Below are positions 26,499-35,534 of a stretch of 64,000 nt of DNA, piece after piece. The translations under genes and the position numbers were made by a program. A model generated the notes under the pieces. The model was not told the DNA's origin, did no database searches, and worked only from the letters and a program-made list of their open reading frames with translations. Numbering within the stretch: the stretch's first letter is position 1; each line of letters opens with the position of its first letter. The DNA is from Gemmatimonadota bacterium (GTDB lineage: Bacteria > Gemmatimonadota > Gemmatimonadetes > Longimicrobiales > Gaopeijiaceae): assembly GCA_027623325.1 (NCBI GenBank), contig JAQBXY010000008.1, positions 1 through 64,000 on the forward strand, in the 5' to 3' direction.

Positions 26499-26622
26499 GA
26501 CAGGCTGAGTCGCGCGCCGACCACTTGCGCAGGTGGATAGTAGTGTTGGCGTGAGGGGGGGCATGGGCTTAGCGTGTAAGAGGCGGATGCCTCACGCGGT
26601 ACGAGAAGACGGACCCTCTACG

Positions 26623-27042
26623 ATGACTCATCCCGGCGGCTCCACCTCAGGCCTGCTGACGGACGGGGTGCTGCGGGTAGCGGGCAACTTCACGTCGTGG
26701 TCGAGCGGGGGTGAGAACTTCGCGGCGACGGGCAACCACCGGACGATACTCGACGGGACCGCGGCCCAGACGATCGACACGTACTTCAACGGAGCGGGTC
26801 AGAGCCGGTTCTGGGACCTCGAGATCCAGAACGTGGCGGGAGTGGCGATGGTGCGTAACCTGCGAGTATCCAACGACTTCGATATCGCAGCTTCGTTTAC
26901 CGTGAATGCAGGCCTGACTGCGACGGTCTCCGGCACCTTCACGCTCCAGGTAGCCGGGACTTTGAACAACAGCGGGACCGTGACGGCGGCCGCGTGTTCG
27001 TTGCTTGGCACGGTCAACGGCACCGCGCCGATATGTCCCTAG
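26623..27042 (+). pseudogene. Fragment of a repetitive surface protein
   Basis: About 139 residues rich in Gly, Ser, Thr, Asn and Ala, with the pattern LRVAGNFTSW, FAATGNHRTILDG, then RFWDLEIQNVAG and beta-helix-like runs such as ATVSGTFTLQVAGTLNNSG. This matches the C-terminal repeats of very large secreted or surface proteins seen in related bacteria. There is no signal peptide and the start is abrupt, so I treat it as the remaining end of a larger gene, although expression as a short protein cannot be excluded. The last bases run close to the start of the next gene. Confidence 0.45.
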
Positions 27043-27052
27043 TATCGACACC

Positions 27053-27931
<879 letters not shown>

Positions 27932-28201
27932 CGAGAAACCGCCTGAGGCGTCGACGCCATCACGCCTTTGAGGAACGCGTCGTACGCTTGTTTGATCGCG
28001 TCGGTTGGCCCCATGAACACGGCGCCACGAAGTCCTCGCCGCGAATGACCGCGCCGATCAGGCATTTCTACGGGATCTCGATGTCCCGCACTTCCTCGAC
28101 CCCAGCATCCCGCCGATCTCTTCGAATTAGATTCAAGGACGCTAGAGCAACGCCCTGCAGCGCGCCCCACGTCCCTGATGCCGAGAGCCACCCTTTGAAG
28201 C

Positions 28202-28413
28202 TTGCGATTCTTTCCAGAGCACCCCGTTGGTACAGCACGCGCCGCCTACGTGATCCCCAATCCCAAGGGTACGAGGGTCCTCGAGGTCAACGATCGCCTG
28301 CTGTGCTTCGGCAAGCTGGATTCGATGCGTGACCTGGTGCCTGCCCGCCGAAACCGGAAGCAACCCAGCTGGTCGAACTGCACACGGATATCGAGTCGAA
28401 GGGTGCCGACTAG
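28202..28413 (+). pseudogene. RCK-C (TrkA-C) domain remnant
   Basis: The frame reads PNPKGTRVLEVNDRLLCFGKLDSMRDLVP, where the elements VLEVNDRLLCFGKL match a regulatory RCK-C domain (IP-x-G-x-L-x-GDxLLxxG). A shift near 28355 then moves a coherent ending, LVELHTDIESKGAD, into another frame that stops at 28413. No transporter or N-terminal domain accompanies it. It is one of several fragments in the decayed stretch 27932-28734; the bases before it (27932-28200) show no supported gene. Confidence 0.4.
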
Positions 28414-28428
28414 CATCGAGGTCCGGCA

Positions 28429-28602
28429 ATGAGGGTCCAATTGAACGAGTGCTCGGCCACGGGCGTGCTTGAACCCATCAACCTGCCCGAAGCGTTTCGG
28501 GTCGACGGGCTGGTAGTGAACTACGACGCCGACCCCCGGCCCGACCTCGCGAGCATCTGTCAGATCGGACAGCTCATTGAGCTGACGCGGATCTTTCAGT
28601 GA
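28429..28602 (+). pseudogene. 57-residue C-terminal fragment, unknown secreted-protein family
   Basis: An ATG at 28429 opens a 57-residue frame with the elements VLEPINLPEAFRVDGL, then VVNYDADPRPDLASICQIGQ and IELTRIF. It looks like the C-terminal beta domain of a small lipoprotein family in which the Cys in ASICQIG pairs with an earlier Cys; the early Cys may be the one in NECSATG. There is no signal peptide or good ribosome binding site, so it is most likely a remnant. Function unknown. Confidence 0.35.
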
Positions 28603-28626
28603 TATTCTGAGCGATCCGCCTACCTG

Positions 28627-28658
28627 ACCGTACTCGTACTATACCGTACTCGTACTAT
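28627..28658. repeat. Two perfect 16-base tandem repeats
   Basis: ACCGTACTCGTACTAT occurs twice head to tail without a gap. Each unit contains the nested repeat GTACTCGTACT. It lies just upstream of the internally deleted terC and may be an old operator or promoter element or a slippage product. Confidence 0.85.
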
Positions 28659-28734
28659 TGTTGGGTTGCCTCGCACTCGTCCTCTGGGCCGGAAGGCCCA
28701 AGGTAAGAGCGGGGCAGCGCTTGACCGCCCCTCC

Positions 28735-29524
28735 GGAGTAGCCACCATCGCCATCACGATCTGGATTGCGTTCATCGCTCTGATCCTCGGACTGCTCGCA
28801 CTCGACCTCGGGGTGTTCCACAAAGAACCGAGGGCTCATCGATCCGGAGCGGAACCTGTTCGTGCGACTCGTGCGACGGGTCGTGCCCGTTACGAGCGGT
28901 CTTCGCGAAGGGCGCTTCATCGTGTCGGAGGGCGGGAAGCGCGCGGTTACCCCGCTCTTCGTCGCACTGATCATGGTCGAGTCCGCGGATGTTCTCTTCG
29001 CGGTGGATTCAGTCCCTGCGATCTTCGCTGTGACCAGCGACCCCTTCCTGGTCTACTCCTCGAACACCTTCGCAATCCTCGGGCTGCGCAGTCTCTACTT
29101 CGCGCTGGCGCCCATCCTGGGCTACTTCCGGTTCTTACGTCCGAGCCTCGTGCTGATCCTCGCGTTCATCGGCTTCAAGATGCTGATGCTCAATCACGTA
29201 CACATCCCCATCGGCCTGTCGCTGCTCGTCGTAATCGGAGCCATCACCGCCGGTGTATTCGCCTCGATCGTCGTTCCTATTCCGCATTCCCTGCCGTCGC
29301 CTGTCGAGTCCGAGCGGGAGTCGCTCATGAGAATGACTGTCGGGATCGCAGTCCGGAGCGTCGTCCTCGTGGTTGGTTCCACGGTGATCCTGTTCGGCAC
29401 CGCGCTGCTCGTTCTCCCCACCGTCGGTATGACCGTGGTCACGCTCGGATTGTCCGTCCTGGGAACGCAGTTCGTGTGGGCTAAGAGGCTGCTCACCCGG
29501 GTGTCGAATCGCACCAAGAAGTGA
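28735..29524 (+). pseudogene. TerC-family membrane protein with internal deletion
   Basis: The first frame encodes the N-terminal helix IWIAFIALILGLLALDLGVFH, here quoted in parts as IWIAFIALI and LALDLGVFHKE, which is how TerC/Alx proteins begin. Directly after it a different frame continues with LIDPERNLFVRLVRRVVPVT, which in the family lies about 150 residues later. The remainder is intact: ESADVLFAVDSVPAIFA with the conserved Asp residues, then SSNTFAILGLRSLYFAL, and more helices to the end at 29524. About 400-450 bases with the first helices are therefore missing, and the join near 28825-28833 is out of frame. An in-frame GTG at 28862 could express a C-terminal half, but function is doubtful. 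Confidence 0.8.
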
Positions 29525-29543
29525 GGGGGCCGGACGGTCGTTG

Positions 29544-29930
29544 ATGCCCAACCCCCCAGTCAGCCACTTCGATCAGATCGGCGGTGAGCCCGCCGTCCGC
29601 CGCCTGGTGGATCGCTTCTATGATGTCATGGATGCAGCGCCAGAGGCGGCGGGCATCCGGGCCATGCATCCCGCAGACCTCGACTCGTCGCGGGAGAAGC
29701 TCCGGCTGTTTCTGGTAGGTTGGATGGGCGGCCCGGCCCTGTACATGGAACGCTTCGGCCCCCCGATGCTTCGCGCACGGCATCTTCCGTTCCCTATCGG
29801 CGAGGTGGAGCGCGATGCGTGGCTCGCTTGCATGGACCTCGCGCTGGACGAGCAGGAGATGTCCACGGTGCTCCGCGAGTTTCTACGCGAGCGCTTCCGG
29901 GCGATGGCGGACCACATGCGGAACCGCTAG
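29544..29930 (+). CDS. Truncated haemoglobin, group II-like
   Basis: 128 residues from the ATG at 29544. FDQIGGEPAVRRLVDRFYDVM is the usual first helix region, shown here as its two parts IGGEPAVRRLV and FYDVMD. LRLFLVGWMGGP follows, and RARHLPFPIG carries the proximal haem His with the PFPI-x-ERDAWLACM motif of group II (TrHbO) proteins. It would bind O2 or NO in the cytoplasm. It follows the terC remnant by 19 bases and overlaps the convergent thioredoxin-like gene by four bases. Confidence 0.92.
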   Translation: MPNPPVSHFDQIGGEPAVRRLVDRFYDVMDAAPEAAGIRAMHPADLDSSREKLRLFLVGWMGGPALYMERFGPPMLRARHLPFPIGEVERDAWLACMDLALDEQEMSTVLREFLRERFRAMADHMRNR

Positions 29931-31165
29931 CGTCCCGCCTCCTTCAGCAGCTGGTCCGCGAAATCGATGAGCTCCCTTTCGAGCTCCTCGTGCACTTCGC
30001 CCAACGCGGGTCCGTAGAAGCCCGCCTGCACGCGTCGCACTCGGCCCGACGTGTCGATGAAGATCATCGTGGGGAAGGCGATGGGGCCCTGGAGCTGGGG
30101 CTGCGTGTCCCGTGCGGAGTCGTCGTCGTTGACCCCCGCGAGCAACAGCGGATACTCGATGCCGAACTTGTCTGCGAACCGCCGCACGAGGGGGCCATCG
30201 ACCTCCGGGTCACCCGTCACTTCGTAGGCCAGGCCGACGATCTCCAGGCCGCGGTCACGGAATCGATCGTAGATCTCCCCTAGGGTGGGAGCGGAGTCGT
30301 GGCACGTCGGACACCACGTCCCGAAGATCTCCACGATGACCACCTTGTCGCGGAAGCGTTCGTCCTCATTGGTGACGAAGTTGCCGTCCAGATCCGGGAA
30401 GTCCCAGGTAAAGGTAGACGTGGTGTCGGCCGAGACGATCTCCGTGGGAGCCTTGAGGTGAGGCGCTCCGGTGGAGCGCACCGCGACGAACGGCCGCTGG
30501 GAGGTTAGGCCGGCGTGGAAGGTTCCCCGAAGCGTGTCGCCGTCGAGCGCGCCCGTCAGCATGTACACGAACGACCCGTCGAAGTGGGACATGTCGAAGC
30601 GCCCATCCCGCACCCCACCCCAGAACAGGCCCGAGTCACCCGAGTTGGCGATGATCGTGCCCTCCAGGCCCCGCTCGGTCGCACGCAGTTCCAGCACGCG
30701 CGGACTCGGGGTCCCGTCCGGCGTGAGGATCGCGTCCCAGCGTCCGGTGAGCTCTGCCGGTGGTGGCTCGGCCGGCCAACTTCCGCGTGACGCCCGGAAC
30801 GGAATCGTGCGGGGTCCGCGGTTGCCGACGTTCCGGTAAAAGCCCACGAGCGAGTCCGGGGTGACGCTCGCGCGAATCGCCGCGGCGTAGTCGCCGATTT
30901 CGAGCAACACGGAGTCCCCCGGCAGCAGCTGGACGGCCGAGAAGGGCTCGCACGTGCCACCGTTGCAAAGAACACCGGATGGCGGACCCTCCGACAACTC
31001 GACCTGGAAACGCAGTGGGCCGCCGGCCACATCCACCTGCGCGCGCCAGGATCCGGCCAGCCCGTCCAGAGGTGTGGTCTGCGCATCACCACCGCAACCG
31101 GCGACTGCACCGAGGCAAAGGGTTGCGAGAACTCGAAACGAAGCACGTGTCATGGGATCAGTCAT
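29927..31165 (-). CDS. TlpA-like thioredoxin-fold lipoprotein
   Basis: 412 residues. A lipoprotein signal ends at VAGCGG. The first 240 mature residues form a beta-rich domain with repeats of the type GSWRAQVDV and GRWDAIL, likely two lipocalin-like halves. From about residue 255 a TlpA/AhpC-type thioredoxin domain follows: DKVVIVEIFGTWCPTCHDSAP has the redox pair CPTC (quoted as TWCPTCHDS), and IAFPTMIFID carries the cis-Pro loop. It would be a periplasmic or membrane-anchored thiol oxidoreductase. The start overlaps the upstream DUF1684 gene by eight bases, so the two are co-transcribed. Confidence 0.88.
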   Translation of the reverse strand: MTDPMTRASFRVLATLCLGAVAGCGGDAQTTPLDGLAGSWRAQVDVAGGPLRFQVELSEGPPSGVLCNGGTCEPFSAVQLLPGDSVLLEIGDYAAAIRASVTPDSLVGFYRNVGNRGPRTIPFRASRGSWPAEPPPAELTGRWDAILTPDGTPSPRVLELRATERGLEGTIIANSGDSGLFWGGVRDGRFDMSHFDGSFVYMLTGALDGDTLRGTFHAGLTSQRPFVAVRSTGAPHLKAPTEIVSADTTSTFTWDFPDLDGNFVTNEDERFRDKVVIVEIFGTWCPTCHDSAPTLGEIYDRFRDRGLEIVGLAYEVTGDPEVDGPLVRRFADKFGIEYPLLLAGVNDDDSARDTQPQLQGPIAFPTMIFIDTSGRVRRVQAGFYGPALGEVHEELERELIDFADQLLKEAGR

Positions 31166-31970
31166 TGGCCGTCTTGTACAGTTCGCCGGCCTCCACCCGG
31201 ACCTGCAGCGTGTTGCCAGGCCAGGGAAGAGGACAGGGGAAACGGGGATTGTACGCGCAGAAGGGATTACGGGAACGGTTCAGGTCCAGCCGATAGCGTC
31301 CGCCGCCCAGCGGTAGCAGGACCGCGAATCGCCCCGGAGGATACGTCTCGGCTCCACTGGTGCCGTCCCGGTAGAAGACGGTGACCTCCTCTTCCTCGGA
31401 GCCCGGCACCGGAATGCGATAGGCGGTGAGCGACACGTCCTCTGAGAGCACACGGGCAGTGAAGGTCCCGGCAAGAGAGGCCCGGATCTCGACTCCATCG
31501 AGGCCCAGTATGGCTCGCTCGTCCGCACGGCTCGGGCGCTTCAATTCGCCGACTACGACGAGGTCCGCCCGGTAGGGAAACCACCCGGGATGATCCACCT
31601 CTTCCGTCATGGGAGCGTAGACGGTCACCATGTCGCCACTGGGTACCGGGCTCACCCGCAGCCGCCAGTCGCCCAGCGTGACTTCACGGTTCCGCGGCAC
31701 CGGCCGGGGACCGCTTTCGGTAACCAGTCCGAGGCCGCGGGCGCCTTGGGAAAGCGTCGCCGCCGGCGCCCGACGTAGCGCCGCCTGAGCGCCCGGCCCG
31801 AACACGAGTTCACCGCTCAGCGCCCCGAAGAACACCGCCGCATAAGGGGATGATGGCGACGTCTGCAGCCATTGGGCGTAGTCCGCCCGCTCGGCCTGAA
31901 CGCCAGGCGGGATCTGGGCGATGAGCGCGCCGGGGACGGCGAGGAGGACGAAGAGTATGCGACGGACCAT
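31158..31970 (-). CDS. DUF1684 secreted protein
   Basis: About 270 residues from the ATG at 31970; a GTG two codons upstream is possible. A signal peptide ends near LIAQ. The DUF1684 signature is in the second half: VFYRDGTSGAETYPPGRF, then YRLDLNRSRNPFCAYNP and PCPLPWPGN, including the two Cys residues. The family's function is not known to me. It is the first gene of a two-gene unit with the TlpA-like lipoprotein. Confidence 0.85.
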   Translation of the reverse strand: MVRRILFVLLAVPGALIAQIPPGVQAERADYAQWLQTSPSSPYAAVFFGALSGELVFGPGAQAALRRAPAATLSQGARGLGLVTESGPRPVPRNREVTLGDWRLRVSPVPSGDMVTVYAPMTEEVDHPGWFPYRADLVVVGELKRPSRADERAILGLDGVEIRASLAGTFTARVLSEDVSLTAYRIPVPGSEEEEVTVFYRDGTSGAETYPPGRFAVLLPLGGGRYRLDLNRSRNPFCAYNPRFPCPLPWPGNTLQVRVEAGELYKTAND

Positions 31971-32103
31971 GAACACACGGGTAGTGGGGAATGGGAGGAT
32001 GCGCGAGTACCGACGGGTATGCGCACGTCCTCTCCCATGGCCAATACGCTAGCGGCGCGATGGGTTCTGCGGGGGAGGGGGCCGCGAGCGCGGTGGAGCG
32101 AAG

Positions 32104-35100
32104 TCAGCCGCCCCCCGGGCCCCTCCCTCCGGTGCCCGCACCGTCTTGGGCCCGATAGTTGAAGCCACGATTCGGGTAGGCCGGCGGCTGCGGCACGGCC
32201 CGCGGGTCCTCCGCGATCTTCTGCTGTAGATACCGAATGGCAGCCTCGAGCTGTGCGTCCTCGCCGTTGAACGTCGCGTGCGGAAGGTTGTCGATCTCGA
32301 TGTCCGGGATCAGGCCGATCTGCTCGATGAGCCACGCGCCCTCCGGCCCGAACACTCCGGTCTGCGGCGTGCGGGCCAGCCCGTTGTCGCTCGCCCGGGT
32401 GTTGTTGGAGAGCCAGATCTCACCACCCCAACTCCGCATGCCGATCACCTCACCCAGGCCGAGCCTGCGGAATCCGTCCGCGAAGACCTCCCCGTCCGAC
32501 GCGGTGTTCTGGTCGATGAGCACGACCATGTGGCCCCGGAAGGCGTACTGCATATTCCACGAAGTCACCCCCGACCGGCTCTGGAAGTACATCCAAGCCT
32601 GACGCATGAGCTTCTCGAGAATGATGCTGTCGATGTTGCCGCCGTTGTTGCGGCGCACATCGAGAATCAGACCCTGCCGATCGAACACGGGATAGAACTG
32701 CCGATACCACTCGGTGAGATTCGCGCCTCCCATCGCCTGCAGGTGGACGTACCCGATATCGCCTGCGCCCTCCTGTTCGACTTCCATCCGGCGCGTGTAC
32801 TCCCAGTCGGCGTAGCGGAGAGCCCTCCCGCGCGTGGTCGGCTGGACCATGACCTCACGAGTCGCTCCTCCCTGCCCACGCACCTCGAGTCGCACTGCAC
32901 GCGTCTGATTGCGGAGCAGCGCGCCGATGTCGACTTCCTCCAGCACGCTGCGGCCGTTCACGGCAGTGATCACATCTCCCTCGGAGATGCCGAGGTCGGG
33001 GTCGGCGAGTGGAGACATCTCGTCCGGATAGTCGGGATCCGTCTGGTAGATGTAGTCGATGCGGTCGCCCAAGGCGGTCCGCACTAGGCGCGCACCCAAT
33101 GACGGCACGCTGACGCTGTCGTCTCCCGATCTCAGATTGCCGCCGGAGACGCTCGTGTGCAGAGCCGAGAGTTCTCCGACGACCCGCCCGATCACGTCGT
33201 TGAGCTCGTCCCGCGTGGTGACGCGCTGCACGAGCGCCATGTACTTGTCGTACACGCCCTCCCAATCCACACCGTGCATGTTCCGGTCGTAGAACCAGTC
33301 GCGCTCTTGTCGCCAGAGGTCGCGGTAGATCTCCCGCCAGTCTTCACGCACGTCGAAGGCGAAGGCCCAGTTCGATAGGTCGACCTGATGCTCGGCGAGA
33401 GAGCCCGCGGCTGCGGCCCGGGCGTCGATCACGGCGATGTTGCCGGCCTGCTGGACGAGTAGCTTCTCGCCGTTGCCGGAGAGCTCCCACCGTGCGACGC
33501 GCTCGGCGACGGTCACGACCTTGGGGTCGTCGTTCGTGATCGCGACGGCTTCGAGGCGGGTGCCGCCCTCGCCGTCCGCGTCACGTCCGGAGAAGAAGAG
33601 CACCTTGCCGTTGGTCTCGAGGCCGGAGTAGTTGCCGGCGGGGATAGGGACACGCTTCACCCGGCGGGCGAGTCCGGAGGTCTCGATGGTGATCGGGGCT
33701 CCTTCGCTCGCGGCCTCGTCGGTCGTCGCCGCGTCGCCCGTCTCCTCCGAAGAGTTCAGCTCGTCGTCCGGTGAGAATGGCGAGCGCAGCCCTGGCCGCA
33801 GAGCGACGTGGTACACCTCCATCTGCTTGTCGAAGACGGGCTCCGGCTGGCGCGGGCCCCACGGGTCCTGGACGAGCGAGACCAGGTTCCGGTCGGACAG
33901 GAAGTAGAGGAAATCACCCTCGGGGTCCCAATCGGGAAATACGCTATTCACTCGGTCGCTCGTGACGACCGCCCGTTCCCGGGTCGCGACGTTGTAGAGC
34001 TTGAGCTGATAGAACGTGTTGTCGGCTGCTTCAGCGAACGCGAGCCAGCGCGAGTCGGGAGCCCACGAGAAGGTGGTGACCCCGTTCTTCCCCTCGGACA
34101 CGAGCGTCTTGGCGCCGGTCGCGATATCGACGACCCACAGATCCGCCTCGGTATCGTCGTAGGCGATCCACTTCCCGTCCGGTGACACCGTGCCCGCAGA
34201 GTGCTCCGCTTCGGCGCCGGTCGTGACCTGACGTCGCTCTCCGACACCGTCTGCCGGGATCGTCTTCCACTCCATCTCCCCGGAATCGTCCGAGAGCCCG
34301 ATGAGCGTCTCTCCGTCCGGCATGAACATGACGTGACGGTAGCGTACCCCCTGCGCCGCCGACGCCTGGACGATGCGCCCACCGTGGACCGGCGCCACGA
34401 AGGTGCGGCCACGGGCCGTCAGCACCACGCTCTCGCCCTGAGGGTGAAGCCGGGCCGACGACAGGTTCTGCATGGGGTTGTCGTCCCACTTCTCGCGCAG
34501 CTGATCGAAGTCCGAGGCGAGGGAGATGGGCACTCGGGCGCTTGATGCGGACGCGATGTTGTAGATCCAGATGTCCGCAGCCGCCTCGTAGACGATCCTG
34601 CCGCCTTGGAGGCGGGGGTTGCGCACGTCCCAACCTGAGTGCCGCGTATGCTGCCGCAGGTCACCACCGTTCTCGTCGATCGACCAGAGGTTCATGGTGC
34701 CGTCGCGATCGGTCACGTGGTATACGCGGCCCTGCCACGCCATGGGGGAGTGGCTCTCACCGTCGAAGTCGCCCGTGAGTTCGATGGCCTCGTTCATGTC
34801 CGTGCCGAACTTCCACACGTCCCGGGCGGTGCCGCCGACGTACCGCTTGGTGACGTTGTTGTGGAACGCGGGCCGCACGAAGAACAGGTCGTCGCCCGTC
34901 TCGTCGTAGCTCGCGCTGGTCGCCGTCGCGAGCGGGATGCGCTCCCGAGTGTTCGAGGTCAGGTCCAGGGCCATGAGCTGGTAGTGCGGGAGCGTCGAGT
35001 ACTCCTGCGTCTCGTAGACAAGGCGGCCGTCCGGCGCCCAGGCGGAGGGGAGCGACGGGCTCGCCTCGTACGTCCGTCGCGTCGGCCTGCCACCCGCGAC

Positions 35101-35406
35101 CGGCATGGTGTAGACCTCGGTCGGGCCTTCGTACTGAGCCGAGAAGGCCAGCGTCGCGCCGTCGGGCGAAATCAGGGGATACCGCTCTTCCGCCGCGTGC
35201 GTGGTCAGCCGATGTGCGACGCCACCGCTCGCGGAGACTCGCCAGAGGTCGCCCTCGGCGGCGAAGACCAGCACGTCGTTGTGCAGGGTGGGGAAGCGAT
35301 AAAAGCCCAACGTGCCGCCGTCTGCGGCGGGCGTCTGAGCGCTGACAGCCAATGGAGCGAGGGCTCCCAGAAGGACGAGAATGCATGTGACGGGGCGGTG
35401 CTTCAC
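32104..35406 (-). CDS. Tricorn-like protease (S41 family)
   Basis: 1100 residues with a signal peptide ending near VSAQ, so it is probably periplasmic, unlike archaeal tricorn. The N-terminal two thirds are beta-propeller blades (LISPDGATLAFSA, TVSPDGKWIAY, WAPDSRWLAF). A helical region with RNMHGVDWEGVYDKY provides the catalytic His at about residue 709. A PDZ domain follows (LGISEGDVITAVNGRSV). The S41 core contains DQNTASDGEVFADGF with the nucleophile Ser at about residue 969. These match the His, Ser and neighbouring acidic residues of tricorn. It would degrade peptides. The C-terminus is a disordered Gly-rich tail. The gene stands alone on its strand. Confidence 0.95.
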   Translation of the reverse strand: MKHRPVTCILVLLGALAPLAVSAQTPAADGGTLGFYRFPTLHNDVLVFAAEGDLWRVSASGGVAHRLTTHAAEERYPLISPDGATLAFSAQYEGPTEVYTMPVAGGRPTRRTYEASPSLPSAWAPDGRLVYETQEYSTLPHYQLMALDLTSNTRERIPLATATSASYDETGDDLFFVRPAFHNNVTKRYVGGTARDVWKFGTDMNEAIELTGDFDGESHSPMAWQGRVYHVTDRDGTMNLWSIDENGGDLRQHTRHSGWDVRNPRLQGGRIVYEAAADIWIYNIASASSARVPISLASDFDQLREKWDDNPMQNLSSARLHPQGESVVLTARGRTFVAPVHGGRIVQASAAQGVRYRHVMFMPDGETLIGLSDDSGEMEWKTIPADGVGERRQVTTGAEAEHSAGTVSPDGKWIAYDDTEADLWVVDIATGAKTLVSEGKNGVTTFSWAPDSRWLAFAEAADNTFYQLKLYNVATRERAVVTSDRVNSVFPDWDPEGDFLYFLSDRNLVSLVQDPWGPRQPEPVFDKQMEVYHVALRPGLRSPFSPDDELNSSEETGDAATTDEAASEGAPITIETSGLARRVKRVPIPAGNYSGLETNGKVLFFSGRDADGEGGTRLEAVAITNDDPKVVTVAERVARWELSGNGEKLLVQQAGNIAVIDARAAAAGSLAEHQVDLSNWAFAFDVREDWREIYRDLWRQERDWFYDRNMHGVDWEGVYDKYMALVQRVTTRDELNDVIGRVVGELSALHTSVSGGNLRSGDDSVSVPSLGARLVRTALGDRIDYIYQTDPDYPDEMSPLADPDLGISEGDVITAVNGRSVLEEVDIGALLRNQTRAVRLEVRGQGGATREVMVQPTTRGRALRYADWEYTRRMEVEQEGAGDIGYVHLQAMGGANLTEWYRQFYPVFDRQGLILDVRRNNGGNIDSIILEKLMRQAWMYFQSRSGVTSWNMQYAFRGHMVVLIDQNTASDGEVFADGFRRLGLGEVIGMRSWGGEIWLSNNTRASDNGLARTPQTGVFGPEGAWLIEQIGLIPDIEIDNLPHATFNGEDAQLEAAIRYLQQKIAEDPRAVPQPPAYPNRGFNYRAQDGAGTGGRGPGGG

Positions 35407-35534
35407 GAGGCGGCTCCTTCAGGTAGGGGACCAAGGCGCTTACAATGCGCGGCGGCAGGGATCTTTGCCAGCGTCTCTCTGTCGGAGCCGCCGACCCGGC
35501 CCCGCGCCTCATTCCCCGTTCCCATCCGTCAACC

